Positions 25,799 to 33,733 of a DNA stretch of 64,000 nucleotides are shown piece by piece (position 1 is the first letter of the stretch; each line of letters begins with the position of its first letter). The DNA is from Flagellimonas pelagia. Its GTDB lineage: Bacteria > Bacteroidota > Bacteroidia > Flavobacteriales > Flavobacteriaceae. The stretch covers positions 235,255 through 299,254 of the forward strand of contig NZ_QXFI01000018.1 of assembly GCF_003584135.1 (NCBI RefSeq), read 5' to 3'. A program made the position numbers and the translations under genes. The notes beneath the pieces were generated by a model that did not search any database, had not been told where the DNA came from, and was given only the letters and a program-made list of their open reading frames with translations.

Positions 25799-27368
25799 CT
25801 AAAGGGGATTTTCTGCAAATCGAGTGGAAGTCCCCTTTTTCTTTACCCTTCAAACTCCCCGCCAATAAAGAGATTGCGCCAAAAATCTCATTGACCCGAA
25901 AAGTTCGAACTGCTTTGTTTTTGAAGTCATACCCAATCCCGTCGGGGAACACCATATATTGTATGGCCCTTTTGGTTTCCAAATCCCCTAACTTCCACAA
26001 TTCAGGAAGGTTACAGGCATAACCAAGTGCCAATTTTACGGACTTTTTGAGGTTCGAACTATTTATTCCCCCATTTTCCATTTTCACTTCCAGTTCCCTT
26101 TGTTCGGCTTTCAGTTCCGGCATGAAAAGGTCGTACTGGGACTTTGTGATCTCGTTCAGCACGACGAATCTTCTCTCCAATGTGTCCATCCGTTCTTTGA
26201 GTTGGCCGAGTTCTTTGCCCAACCGCTTTTGGTCTTCAAGTGCCTCTTGGTTTTTATCGATCAAGGTATCGTGTATGATATCGGTCAAAGGCTCGATATA
26301 CTTTTTGTTGGCCAGTGCATACCTGCCCAATACATTCAGAAACTCTTTATGGAGCTTATTGGCACTTCTGTTCTCCTTGCTGCCCTTACGCCTGTTCTTG
26401 TAATAGTACAGGCCTTTTTTCTTCACGATATATCCAGTGTAGGGCGTTCCACAGATCGAAGATCTGACAAACATCTTCAATGGCAGGTTTTCGTCATCGA
26501 ACGAATATTTCTTCGGTGGTTCACCTGCATGGAGGAGATTGTGGATCTTAAGGAACATTTCTTTCGATATGAGGGCCTCATGTTTTCCTTGGATCACTTC
26601 ACCGGGAATAAGGCTGTTTACGATAAGCCCACAATAGAACGGGTTCCTGAAAAGGTCCGTCAATCTTTTTGCATGTATGTCCAGCCCCTTGTCTTTAAGT
26701 CGCTTTGCAATCTCGACATGTGACATATTGGAATTTGCCTTCCATAAAAAGGCCTGTTTGAGCAATCTTCCTTCCCCTGAGATCACAAAATTCGGGATCT
26801 TCCCTTTCCCGGGATTTGAATTGGTGTATCCAAATGGGTAGGCTCCTGTCCAATGGCCCCTTCGCAGCTTCTCCTGCATTCCAGTAATGGATTTGTCCCT
26901 ACGGACCTGGTTGTCGAAGTGGGAGAACATATGGTACAGGTTTTCCTGGAACGTACCCGCACTTGTGGTCACATCGATTTCCTGGGTGGCCGAGATAACG
27001 GCAACCCCCTGCTTTTTTAACTGTTCGCTGATATAGGCTCCGTTCGCGCCCGTTCTGGAAAACCTGTCATAGGAATAGACGATGATATAACCGATGTTCT
27101 TTCTCCTTTTGACATAGCTGAGCATTCTTTGGAACTCCCTGCGTTCATCGCTCTTTGCGGATTCATAGGTTCCCCCGAAATATTCAATCACGTCCAATTC
27201 TTTTCGAATTGCATATTCTTGGCAATATTTGAGTTGTGTCGTCAAGCTGGCATTGTTGTCAAACTGCTCCTTACTGGAAACACGGGTATAGATGACCGCC
27301 GTATTGTTCTTTCCGATGACTCTTCCCTTTTCCTTTTTCGCAAATTGACCGAATATCTCTAAGTTCAT
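25764..27368 (-). CDS. Large serine recombinase (integrase)
   Basis: 534 residues. The N-terminal resolvase domain has VIYTRVSSKEQ, with the nucleophilic Ser in the VSS, and IIVYSYDRFSRTGANG. Then comes the recombinase domain (GHWTGAYPFGYTN) and a long coiled-coil region near 370-430 (LGKELGQLKERMDTLERR). The zinc-ribbon segment (SSICGTPYTGYIVKKKGLYYYK in part) has lost most cysteines seen in relatives. The last eleven codons (AAGFKPATF end) lie inside tRNA-Arg on the opposite strand, so the C-terminus is set by the attachment site. Likely drives site-specific integration and excision. Confidence 0.9.
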   Translation of the reverse strand: MNLEIFGQFAKKEKGRVIGKNNTAVIYTRVSSKEQFDNNASLTTQLKYCQEYAIRKELDVIEYFGGTYESAKSDERREFQRMLSYVKRRKNIGYIIVYSYDRFSRTGANGAYISEQLKKQGVAVISATQEIDVTTSAGTFQENLYHMFSHFDNQVRRDKSITGMQEKLRRGHWTGAYPFGYTNSNPGKGKIPNFVISGEGRLLKQAFLWKANSNMSHVEIAKRLKDKGLDIHAKRLTDLFRNPFYCGLIVNSLIPGEVIQGKHEALISKEMFLKIHNLLHAGEPPKKYSFDDENLPLKMFVRSSICGTPYTGYIVKKKGLYYYKNRRKGSKENRSANKLHKEFLNVLGRYALANKKYIEPLTDIIHDTLIDKNQEALEDQKRLGKELGQLKERMDTLERRFVVLNEITKSQYDLFMPELKAEQRELEVKMENGGINSSNLKKSVKLALGYACNLPELWKLGDLETKRAIQYMVFPDGIGYDFKNKAVRTFRVNEIFGAISLLAGSLKGKEKGDFHSICRKSPLVTAAGFKPATF

Positions 27369-27477
27369 GTGCTTCCTTTTTGAGCTATGTTATCAGTTTT
27401 ATGTTGTTCCATGATTTCCTCATATTGTCCCTTGCCATGGGCAACTTAACAAGCCAAATCTGTTCATTTTCCATTCT

Positions 27478-28308
27478 TCAATATGAAATGCCCCCATTTC
27501 TTTTTCCCCCTTTTTCAATACCAAGGTTGAAATTCTTCGAAAGGTTTTTTTTTTGACCTATTTCCCTTTGCATCCTCTTGATGGAGGTATCATAGAAAAA
27601 GTTGATTATCGGCAACATATTGTTGTGCTTATCCGAAGCTTTGAGAGCATCGATATAGTTTTGCCTTTCCTCCTTCAAAATGATTATATGGGGGTGGCCG
27701 AACCTTCCCAATATGAAATTGGACAATAAACGCCCCAACCTGCCATTGCCATCTGGAAAGGGATGTGAGTAAATGAACATTTGGTGGAAGATCGCGCTCA
27801 GCTCCAAGGGGTGCGTCCTGTCCTCCTTGATGGCCCTATTGAAACTTTCCAACATTTTGGGCATATTGGCCACGGCCTTTTTGGTGTCCCTGAAAATAGT
27901 GTCGCCGGCGGCCATCTGGGTCTTCGAGTATTCCCCGGGCCTATATCCCTTGTAGGAAATGGTGTTCTTGGTCAAAAGAACGTGCAGATGCTTTACAAGT
28001 CTTTCATCAAGTTCCGCTCCGGGGTGCTTCAGGACATAATCATAGGCCTTGAAATGATCCAGGATCTCAAAAGCTTCCAATAGGGTCTTGTTCACCAGGT
28101 TAAGGGCATAGCCCTTTTCCCTTAGCTCCCTTGTATCATCGACACTAAAGCTATTGCCCTCTATGCCACAGCTATGTGCGGAAAAAAGTATCTCATTGTA
28201 CCTTTTAAAATCGGTCTCGTTGAAAGAGGAAACGATTATATCGGAGTACTTGCCCCTTAGGGATTCATATTTTTTCCGAATATCTATGAATGGATCTGTA
28301 TTTCCCAT
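27478..28308 (-). CDS. fic: Fic-domain AMP transferase, self-inhibited (class II)
   Basis: 276 residues from ATG at 28308; an in-frame GTG at 28335 directly after the upstream stop is an alternative. The catalytic loop is HPFPDGNGRLGR, a full HPFx(D/E)GNGRxxR with the AMPylating His. An N-terminal inhibitory motif SCGIEGN fits (S/T)xxxE(G/N), so the protein can restrain itself without a partner. It modifies target proteins with AMP from ATP. Placed next to HicAB in a mobile element, it probably acts in maintenance, host interference or defence; that is inference. Confidence 0.92.
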   Translation of the reverse strand: MGNTDPFIDIRKKYESLRGKYSDIIVSSFNETDFKRYNEILFSAHSCGIEGNSFSVDDTRELREKGYALNLVNKTLLEAFEILDHFKAYDYVLKHPGAELDERLVKHLHVLLTKNTISYKGYRPGEYSKTQMAAGDTIFRDTKKAVANMPKMLESFNRAIKEDRTHPLELSAIFHQMFIYSHPFPDGNGRLGRLLSNFILGRFGHPHIIILKEERQNYIDALKASDKHNNMLPIINFFYDTSIKRMQREIGQKKNLSKNFNLGIEKGGKRNGGISY

Positions 28309-28335
28309 TGTTTGTTCAGACTTTGTTGTTATCAC

Positions 28336-28608
28336 TTAGTTGTTTAAAATGCTCTCGATGTTATCAATAAAGTATTGGTCAAAAATCTGCATGAACAATT
28401 CCTCTTTGATTTGGACTCCCTTTTTCGTCGGGAAATAAATTTCATCGCCAGAATCATCAAAGCCACGTTGGTAAAATCTGATGTCCACAAAATTGTAATC
28501 GTTTCCAAAATATTTTATCCGGGTCAACCGGACCACTTCGTAGGACTTTGTTCTCACCTCTTTGAGCAGTTTTTGGTACTCTATCTTATATTTTTGGTTT
28601 GGGTTCAT
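28336..28608 (-). CDS. PC4/YdbC-like small DNA-binding protein (tentative)
   Basis: 90 residues. The stretch FVDIRFYQRGFDDSGDEIYF followed by PTKKGVQIKEELFMQI resembles the strand-strand-helix of transcriptional coactivator PC4 and bacterial YdbC, where a GxxxPTKKGISL turn precedes the helix. A basic N-terminal helix (KYKIEYQKLLKEVRTKSYE) precedes it. Its stop abuts the possible GTG start of fic, so the two are a coupled pair. Homology is by pattern only; function in single-stranded DNA binding or as a Fic accessory protein is unproven. Confidence 0.5.
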   Translation of the reverse strand: MNPNQKYKIEYQKLLKEVRTKSYEVVRLTRIKYFGNDYNFVDIRFYQRGFDDSGDEIYFPTKKGVQIKEELFMQIFDQYFIDNIESILNN

Positions 28609-28740
28609 CCTTTATCCGGATTTTGAATCAATTCCTTTTTTTCTCTTGGTTATGTCTTTTTCCCTTCCAGAACATTCATTTTCGAAATGGCTTTATGGTC
28701 AGCATTCTTCTTGTTTCCCTCCCCATTGCCCTGTCATGAT

Positions 28741-29094
28741 TCAGTTCAAGACCTTGTCCTCGTTCTTTACCAAAAAATCAAAGGCCTTGTTGACCAGTTC
28801 GTTCAATTTCATTTTTTTCTTTTCGGCCATGATCGAAAGCTCACGGTGTATCTCGGTGGATGTACGGACATTGAACACTCCCTTGAAAAACTTATCGGGC
28901 TCTTTGCCCAGTTCCCTGCAAGTCTCAAGATAATCGTCGACAGACCCTTCAAAGGCCTCTTTCAGCTCTTTTACCGAACAGCCCTGATAGGTCACCAGAT
29001 CGCTTATCCCGATGATCTTTCCGTGCAGCACACCGTCCCCTGAACTATACTCCACGGAACCGAAATAACCTTTATGTTCTAAATTATCTGCCAT
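28741..29094 (-). CDS. hicB: HicB antitoxin
   Basis: 117 residues. Partial RNase-H-like HicB fold (GYFGSVEYSSGDGVLHGKII; SVKELKEAFEGSVDDYLETC) followed by a C-terminal ribbon-helix-helix (FNVRTSTEIHRELSIMAEKK) for DNA binding. It would neutralise HicA and repress the operon. Its start overlaps the HicA end by 16 bases, the normal hicA-hicB order. Confidence 0.9.
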   Translation of the reverse strand: MADNLEHKGYFGSVEYSSGDGVLHGKIIGISDLVTYQGCSVKELKEAFEGSVDDYLETCRELGKEPDKFFKGVFNVRTSTEIHRELSIMAEKKKMKLNELVNKAFDFLVKNEDKVLN

Positions 29095-29336
29095 AGCTTC
29101 AATTTTTCCTTGATCTGCTTTGTTACATATTGTTTTACAATATTGCCGGGATGTGGTCCGGGCAGGTTTATCATATTGTTTCGGTCGTTCACAAACCTGA
29201 CCCTAGATCCACCCGTCTTGCCCTTCTTGGTAATTTCATGAAAACCGTAATGGGCCAATATCTTCATCAGTTCCTCCCAAGTCAAATCCTTGGGATTGCC
29301 CATGAACTTGACAAGAAGCTTTTCTATTCTACTCAT
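29079..29336 (-). CDS. hicA: HicA toxin (mRNA interferase)
   Basis: 85 residues from MSRIEKLLVKFM at 29336 (two further codons upstream are possible). The double-stranded-RNA-binding-like fold shows WEELMKILAHYGF and KTGGSRVRFVN, and the catalytic His lies in LPGPHPGNIVK. Cleaves mRNA to halt translation unless bound by HicB. First gene of the hicAB pair, likely stabilising the element. Confidence 0.9.
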   Translation of the reverse strand: MSRIEKLLVKFMGNPKDLTWEELMKILAHYGFHEITKKGKTGGSRVRFVNDRNNMINLPGPHPGNIVKQYVTKQIKEKLKLWQII

Positions 29337-29359
29337 TATCAAAAATACTGAAAACGCAA

Positions 29360-29575
29360 CTATTTTTCAGTTACATTATGTTTTTTTAACACGGAGCGTT
29401 CTTTTATGTTCCCTTTTTGGACATGGCCACAGACTATGTCGGCGAGTTCCCGGAGTTGTTCCACAATCTTTTTCGCTTCTTCCTCCTCGCAGTCTTCAAA
29501 ACCATTATAAGTCTTGAGCCATGTACTGTTGAATGTTCTGTTTTTCCGCTTTAGCTCGATTATCGGGTTTGACAT
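29360..29575 (-). CDS. Small charged protein of unknown function
   Basis: 71 residues beginning MSNPIIELKRKNRTFNSTW, with an acidic helix FEDCEEEEAKKIVEQLRELA and a basic end. It lies 23 bases upstream of hicA on the same strand and could be the first gene of that operon. No family recognised. Confidence 0.5.
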   Translation of the reverse strand: MSNPIIELKRKNRTFNSTWLKTYNGFEDCEEEEAKKIVEQLRELADIVCGHVQKGNIKERSVLKKHNVTEK

Positions 29576-29709
29576 TTCCTATAAATAGCAATAGCTCCTG
29601 AATCTTGAAGGTCACTACCGTATTTGTAAAGCAGGCTTTAATTTACCTTTTTTAATCGATCTGATCCCTTATGGGATCATTGTTTTATTCCATACTTATG
29701 AGTTGTCGG

Positions 29710-30000
29710 TCAACAACTTTTGGTTTTTGCAACAGGGTCGATCTTTTTTCTAAAGATCCTGTTCACACAGACGATCTTACCATTACTTTGTTTGATCTCC
29801 AGATTTTGAAAATCATGTTGTTTCAACATATCGATGATACGCTCCCCTGTGTCCAATCGTTCCAGACCTTCAATGGTATCGACCTCCCCGTTCTTGATGA
29901 TCACTTTGATGGACAGGAACCTTTTGCTGCGTACCATCTCCAATACCTGGATCTCGGAAGGGGACAATCCTGAATGTTCCTGCTTGTTGTTATCTTTCAT
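29710..30000 (-). CDS. Hypothetical protein downstream of the relaxase
   Basis: 96 residues. Starts MKDNNKQEHSGLSPSEIQVL; a central block IKNGEVDTIEGLERLDTGER is followed by a helix and a basic C-terminus. It begins 11 bases after the relaxase stop, so it belongs to the mobilization operon, and such short mob-linked proteins are common in Bacteroidota elements. Function unknown. Confidence 0.6.
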   Translation of the reverse strand: MKDNNKQEHSGLSPSEIQVLEMVRSKRFLSIKVIIKNGEVDTIEGLERLDTGERIIDMLKQHDFQNLEIKQSNGKIVCVNRIFRKKIDPVAKTKSC

Positions 30001-30011
30001 AAGTTCATGTT

Positions 30012-31061
30012 CTACAGGCCCAGCCCTTTCCTTTTCTTCTTTCTTTTGGACTTTTTCCTCGCACCATGGCCATTGAGTTCCAGTTTGAAAGGGGTCCAGT
30101 CCGTTTCATTTGCCAAAGGCCAGGTCATTCCATTTCCCTCAATTTTTCCCACATGACCTTTTGATTGTTGAGCAGGATCTTCAGTGCCTTTTGCAACTCC
30201 CTCACTTCTTGGCTCAGGTTTGATTGCCGTTCTAAGGTTTCCTTCGCCAACTCTATCAGTTCCCCGTTCTTTTCCATTAGCCGATAGTATAATTGAACGG
30301 TCTCTGTCTTGCCCATAATCGATTTGTTTTACGATACTGTTCCATGAATATTTTTTGCCGAGCGTACTGCCTTTGTACACTATGCCCTGATAGTTGAACG
30401 ATATGCCCGAGACCCTGCCCGTGGTCGTGCTTGTGTTGAATCTTGGCGAGATATTTTGCTCTTGTAGCAACTTGATGAATTCCGTTGTATCCGATGCCCT
30501 TGAAATTGCCGAACCGATTTTCTTCTGAAGTACCAGTTTGATCGGTAAATCGCCAGTTCTCAGGGTTTTCTCGATTTCTCTTTGGTCAAGTGATTTTATT
30601 GAACTAACATTTGTCGAAATTTGGGTCAGTCCATATTTCTTTTCCAGATTATTGAGCACTTCCCGGCTTCTTCTTTTAATGTTGCTATCATTTGTTATCC
30701 TGCCCGAATACCTGACCCTGTTGGCCACGATATGGATGTGCTCGTGCTTCGTGTCCGTATGACGGTACATGATGAACTGGTTGTTATCAAAACCCATTTT
30801 CATCAAATAGTCACATCCCAATGAAGCAAACTCCTTATCGTTCAATCGATCCGAGTATGGCAGGTTCAAGGAAACATGGAATACCGCATTCCCAAGCCCC
30901 GGACGCAATTGCCTGACCAAATTGAATTCCTGTGTCATGTTTACCGTTGTGGATTGTCCGATATTGGAATCGATCACATATCCGACCCCTTCTTCCACCT
31001 TCTTTTCATTGTAGGCCAGAACTCCGTAGAAGTCTTTTCCTATGGTTACCTTACCTATCAT
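30012..31061 (-). CDS. mobA: Relaxase/mobilization nuclease (MobA, MOB-P type)
   Basis: 349 residues. Nicks oriT and leads single-stranded DNA transfer. The N-terminus MIGKVTIGKDFYGVLAYNEKK and the metal-binding motif DTKHEHIHIVANRV (HxHxH, about residues 125-140) are characteristic of the relaxase family; FIMYRHTDTK precedes it. The C-terminal third is low in structure and very basic (ARKKSKRKKKRKGLGL) and its DNA also encodes a second reading frame (30125-30316). Start overlaps mobC by 11 bases. Confidence 0.93.
   Translation of the reverse strand: MIGKVTIGKDFYGVLAYNEKKVEEGVGYVIDSNIGQSTTVNMTQEFNLVRQLRPGLGNAVFHVSLNLPYSDRLNDKEFASLGCDYLMKMGFDNNQFIMYRHTDTKHEHIHIVANRVRYSGRITNDSNIKRRSREVLNNLEKKYGLTQISTNVSSIKSLDQREIEKTLRTGDLPIKLVLQKKIGSAISRASDTTEFIKLLQEQNISPRFNTSTTTGRVSGISFNYQGIVYKGSTLGKKYSWNSIVKQIDYGQDRDRSIILSANGKERGTDRVGEGNLRTAIKPEPRSEGVAKGTEDPAQQSKGHVGKIEGNGMTWPLANETDWTPFKLELNGHGARKKSKRKKKRKGLGL
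30125..30316 (-). CDS. Nested coiled-coil ORF inside the relaxase gene
   Basis: 63 residues in a different frame of the same strand: MGKTETVQLYYRLMEKNGEL then EVRELQKALKILLNNQKVMW. It is an amphipathic coiled coil with few low-complexity stretches, while the overlapping relaxase frame is Gly/Lys-rich and disordered. ColE1-type plasmids carry mobB/mobD genes nested in the same place of their mobA, also coiled coil, so this may be a functional counterpart. Expression is not shown. Confidence 0.5.
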   Translation of the reverse strand: MGKTETVQLYYRLMEKNGELIELAKETLERQSNLSQEVRELQKALKILLNNQKVMWEKLREME

Positions 31062-31398
31062 TGTTGGTGATATTTGATTTGAGCTGTTGCAACAACATTT
31101 TTACCTCCTCCAATTGTTTGGTGATACTGAACTCATCACGGATACCTGAGTTCGAGACCCTGGCAAGTTGGTTCAGGTTGTTTCCCACCCGGCTCAGTTC
31201 GACAAAAAGTTTCCGGTCCATTGGATTTACCTTTTTGGTCGGCAGGGATTTTCCCGTACATTTTCTTCGGATATACTCAGCAACGGACAGCCCAATGGTC
31301 TCCGCATTATTGGTAATGATCATGTATTCACTTTGTGAAACCCTAAAGGCGATGACAATCGTCCTTTGCTTTGAGATATCCTTTTTAGGTCTTGCCAT
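31051..31398 (-). CDS. mobC: Mobilization accessory protein MobC
   Basis: 115 residues. N-terminal ribbon-helix-helix (TIVIAFRVSQSEYMIITNNA), then the MobC core LFVELSRVGNNLNQLARVSN, and a C-terminal helix EEVKMLLQQLKSNI. MobC binds oriT and helps the relaxase open DNA. First gene of the leftward mob operon, with the oriT-like segment directly upstream. Confidence 0.92.
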   Translation of the reverse strand: MARPKKDISKQRTIVIAFRVSQSEYMIITNNAETIGLSVAEYIRRKCTGKSLPTKKVNPMDRKLFVELSRVGNNLNQLARVSNSGIRDEFSITKQLEEVKMLLQQLKSNITNNDR

Positions 31399-31449
31399 TT
31401 TCTATGGTTTTGGTATTGTTCTAAAGGTCATTTGTAAACGAAGTGCGCA

Positions 31450-31467
31450 GTTTTTGTTTACAAAAAC
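31450..31467. other. Candidate oriT hairpin upstream of mobC
   Basis: GTTTTTG-TTTA-CAAAAAC is a perfect 7-bp dyad 52 bases before the mobC start, flanked by AAGTGCGCA and CACAACTTGC. An inverted repeat just upstream of mobC/mobA is where mobilizable elements keep oriT and the nic site. The nick position cannot be read from sequence alone. Confidence 0.45.
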
Positions 31468-31535
31468 ACAACTTGCTCCGTGACCTCCGATCAACTATAC
31501 CACAAACCTATTGTCTATTGATTGTTTACAAGGGA

Positions 31536-31565
31536 TTTGCCGTACAGAGTTATATGTACGGTAAA
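31536..31565. repeat. Inverted repeat near the oriT-like region
   Basis: CCGTACA-GAGTTATA-TGTACGG, extended to 11-bp arms with one mismatch (TTTG/TAAA). No T run follows. May be part of oriT or a regulator site. The stretch 31566-31971 shows no credible gene. Confidence 0.4.
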
Positions 31566-31971
31566 TTTATCCAGTGTTGGAAATAAGGAATTGGACGAAA
31601 TCACAGGGGTGAGTTTCTATGGAAAGGGAGAAAAATGGTCAATGTATGAATATACCCTTAATTTTAATCTCTTTACCAGTTGTCCAATTGTCATTTTCCA
31701 AACTGATTTTTAAAGCCCGTTTGGGCCAATAGTGGAAAGGGAAAAAACAGAAAGGGTATGACATTGAGGAAAGGGAACTTAAAAATGGTGATTGTTCAAT
31801 AATGAGGCTTGGCACCTTATCCGCAAACAGCCTTAACATAGCAAATCATCAAGACAAATTTATTAGCGTTTTGAAAAATCCTTACCTCTATACGATGATT
31901 ACCAGTGTTCTTTTGTCCAGTTTCCTTCCTGTATATTTTACTTTAATCCTCCTTTATTTTCCTTGGAGCAC

Positions 31972-32012
31972 ATGATCATTTAAATGATCATACATTTGTA
32001 CGATCGTACAAA
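31972..32012. promoter_or_regulatory. Two adjacent perfect palindromes beside the IS
   Basis: ATGATCATTTAAATGATCAT (31972-31991, 20 bases, perfect) and TTTGTACGATCGTACAAA (31995-32012, 18 bases, perfect) lie three bases apart, five bases before the left end of the IS3-family element. Their form suggests operators for dimeric regulators such as TetR-like proteins, whose gene would have been displaced by the IS. No matching regulator is adjacent now. Confidence 0.5.
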
Positions 32013-32089
32013 AAATGTGTCTCGTCCTGAAAAAAGTTGTCACTTAAAGCGGTTGATACTATAACGAGTTTACACATTTTTCAATAATC

Positions 32090-33103
32090 TTAGGTCAGGT
32101 TTACACCCAAGGTTCCCTTTGTTATCATGCAGGGGTTTGTTCCCTGATCATATTTATGTCTTTCCTTCCAATAATTTTTCCATGCCCTTGGTATCGGTCC
32201 GTGGGACATGTGGGCCGAATCGGGGGTCTGCATATTGAGACTTAGATGGGGCCTACGGCCATTGTAAGAGGAGACGATGTCCCCGAACATATCTATTGCC
32301 TCCACTTTGAGCCTTGGTCTATTGTTCTTGAGCCATTCGGTCTTCAGTATGCCGTTCACCCTTTCGGCTATTGCATTTTCCAAGGGATCCACCTTTTCTG
32401 TCATACTGATCCCGATGCCGGCACCCTTAAGGATGCTTATGTACCTGTCGCAGCAGTACTGGATGCCCCTGTCCGAATGGTGCACCGGTTTGGGACCGGT
32501 CCCATGCGGCAACTGTGATATGGCCATGTTCAGGGCGCCGATCGCACCGGAGGCCGTTAGTTTTGGGGATATGTCCCATCCTATTATCTTCCTGGAATAT
32601 GCGTCCGTGACGAGCGAAAGGTACATGAATCCCTCCATCGTGTCGATATAGGTTATGTCACTGACCCAGAGCTGGTGTGGGGCATCGACCGTCATCTCCC
32701 TTGCCAGGTTGGGGTACCGCCGAAACGAATGGTGTGAATTGGTGGTCCTTGCCCTGCCTCTGGAGCGTCGCAGCAGCATCGAGTTTTCCCGCAGGAGGGC
32801 GAAGAGCGCATCCATGCCCATTGAAACCTGTTGTGGGCAGGATGGCCCGAAGATGATGCTGTGGAGCTTGCGCACGCCCACGCCGGGAAGTATGGCGCGT
32901 TCATTCTGAACCATCTCGAGCACCAACTGCTTTTCGGCAAGTGTCCTGTACTCGTATCTCAAAAACTTATAATAGGCCTGTCTCGTTTTGCCAAACAGTC
33001 CGCACAGCGTCCCAACACTTGTTTTGGGCATGGTCTCTTTCATTTCTTGGACTGTTTGGCACCAGACTTTTTCTGATGTTGATCTTAAGGTCCCTTTCCG
33101 CAA
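32090..33103 (-). CDS. IS3-family transposase OrfB (DDE integrase)
   Basis: 337 residues as an open frame; the first part is only read after frameshifting from orfA. An N-terminal HTH_21-like segment (RTLAEKQLVLEMVQNERAIL) precedes the rve core. Catalytic acids: Asp in LWVSDITYIDT, Asp in HHSDRGIQYC, Glu in NAIAERVNGILK. Catalyses strand transfer of the element. Intact. Confidence 0.9.
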   Translation of the reverse strand: MRKGTLRSTSEKVWCQTVQEMKETMPKTSVGTLCGLFGKTRQAYYKFLRYEYRTLAEKQLVLEMVQNERAILPGVGVRKLHSIIFGPSCPQQVSMGMDALFALLRENSMLLRRSRGRARTTNSHHSFRRYPNLAREMTVDAPHQLWVSDITYIDTMEGFMYLSLVTDAYSRKIIGWDISPKLTASGAIGALNMAISQLPHGTGPKPVHHSDRGIQYCCDRYISILKGAGIGISMTEKVDPLENAIAERVNGILKTEWLKNNRPRLKVEAIDMFGDIVSSYNGRRPHLSLNMQTPDSAHMSHGPIPRAWKNYWKERHKYDQGTNPCMITKGTLGVNLT

Positions 33104-33407
33104 TGTCTATCATTTTGTTGGCGGCCAGATTTTTGAGCTTCTCGCTTGCCAGATCGGACTCAAGTTCCCTGATCCTGGCCAGCATCCCCTCCGGGGAGTC
33201 CGGTAGGACAGTTGAGGCCGGTTCCTTGGTGGTACCGTCGTTCGGCAGGGCCTGGTCCGGACAGAACCTTTTCACCCATTGTTGCACGGATGAAGGTGTT
33301 TTGAGACCATACAGTTTTGCCGTTGCCGCCATGCTGAGATCCGATCCCAGATAGTGGGAGGCAACCTTTCGTTTAAAATCGTCCGAATAGGAGTTTACAC
33401 TTTTCAT
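32967..33407 (-). CDS. IS3-family transposase OrfA
   Basis: 146 residues from MKSVNSYSDDFKRKVA at 33407. N-terminal helix-turn-helix (MAATAKLYGLKTPSSVQQWV) and a leucine-zipper-like helix (MLARIRELESDLASEKLKN). orfB lies in the -1 frame and overlaps by 137 bases; an AGAAAAAG stretch about 50 bases into the overlap could be the slippery site giving the OrfAB fusion. Confidence 0.85.
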   Translation of the reverse strand: MKSVNSYSDDFKRKVASHYLGSDLSMAATAKLYGLKTPSSVQQWVKRFCPDQALPNDGTTKEPASTVLPDSPEGMLARIRELESDLASEKLKNLAANKMIDIAERDLKINIRKSLVPNSPRNERDHAQNKCWDAVRTVWQNETGLL

Positions 33408-33702
33408 GATTAAATTTAAATTATTGCTTCTATCATGACAACCTATTCTAGGACAAGACAAGGGTTAAATGGCCCAAGAACATGATACCTACATGTAATT
33501 CAATATTAAGTGATTTGGATTATACGATTAGGAACATAGGAAATCCAAAGAGATTTCCAATCCTTTCTTCTTTCTCCCTTTCCACAAAAGAGCGCCCGAC
33601 AGGGCGCCACCTTCCATGACCAAAACACAATGGTTTCTTGTAGGGAAACAACCAATTTAACGGAATGGAGAAATCTTTTTGGTAGCGGTGAGAGAATAAA
33701 TG

Positions 33703-33733
33703 CAAGAGGGCGATAAAGCGTCCTCTTGTTTTT
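33703..33733 (+). terminator. Orphan Rho-independent terminator
   Basis: CAAGAGGGCG-ATAAAG-CGTCCTCTTG, a 10-bp stem with one G-U pair, followed by T5. No gene on the plus strand leads into it. The gap 33461-33976 otherwise holds only a GCGCCC-GACA-GGGCGC hairpin at 33592-33607 and no gene, so this may be the tail of a gene lost when the element inserted or decayed. Confidence 0.6.

Larger units (their letters stand above)
32018..33460 (-). mobile_element. IS3-family insertion sequence, apparently intact
   Basis: 1443 bases. Imperfect terminal inverted repeats: left TGTCTCGTCCTGAAAAAAGT, right (complement) TGTCTTGTCCTAGAATAGGT, both running on to TTGTCA. It carries overlapping orfA and orfB without internal stops. 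No target duplication is evident next to these ends. Confidence 0.85.

Noticed and set aside
31522..31839. Short ORFs on both strands right of the oriT-like region
   Set aside because: Mutually overlapping, no motif and no promoter or conserved pattern.
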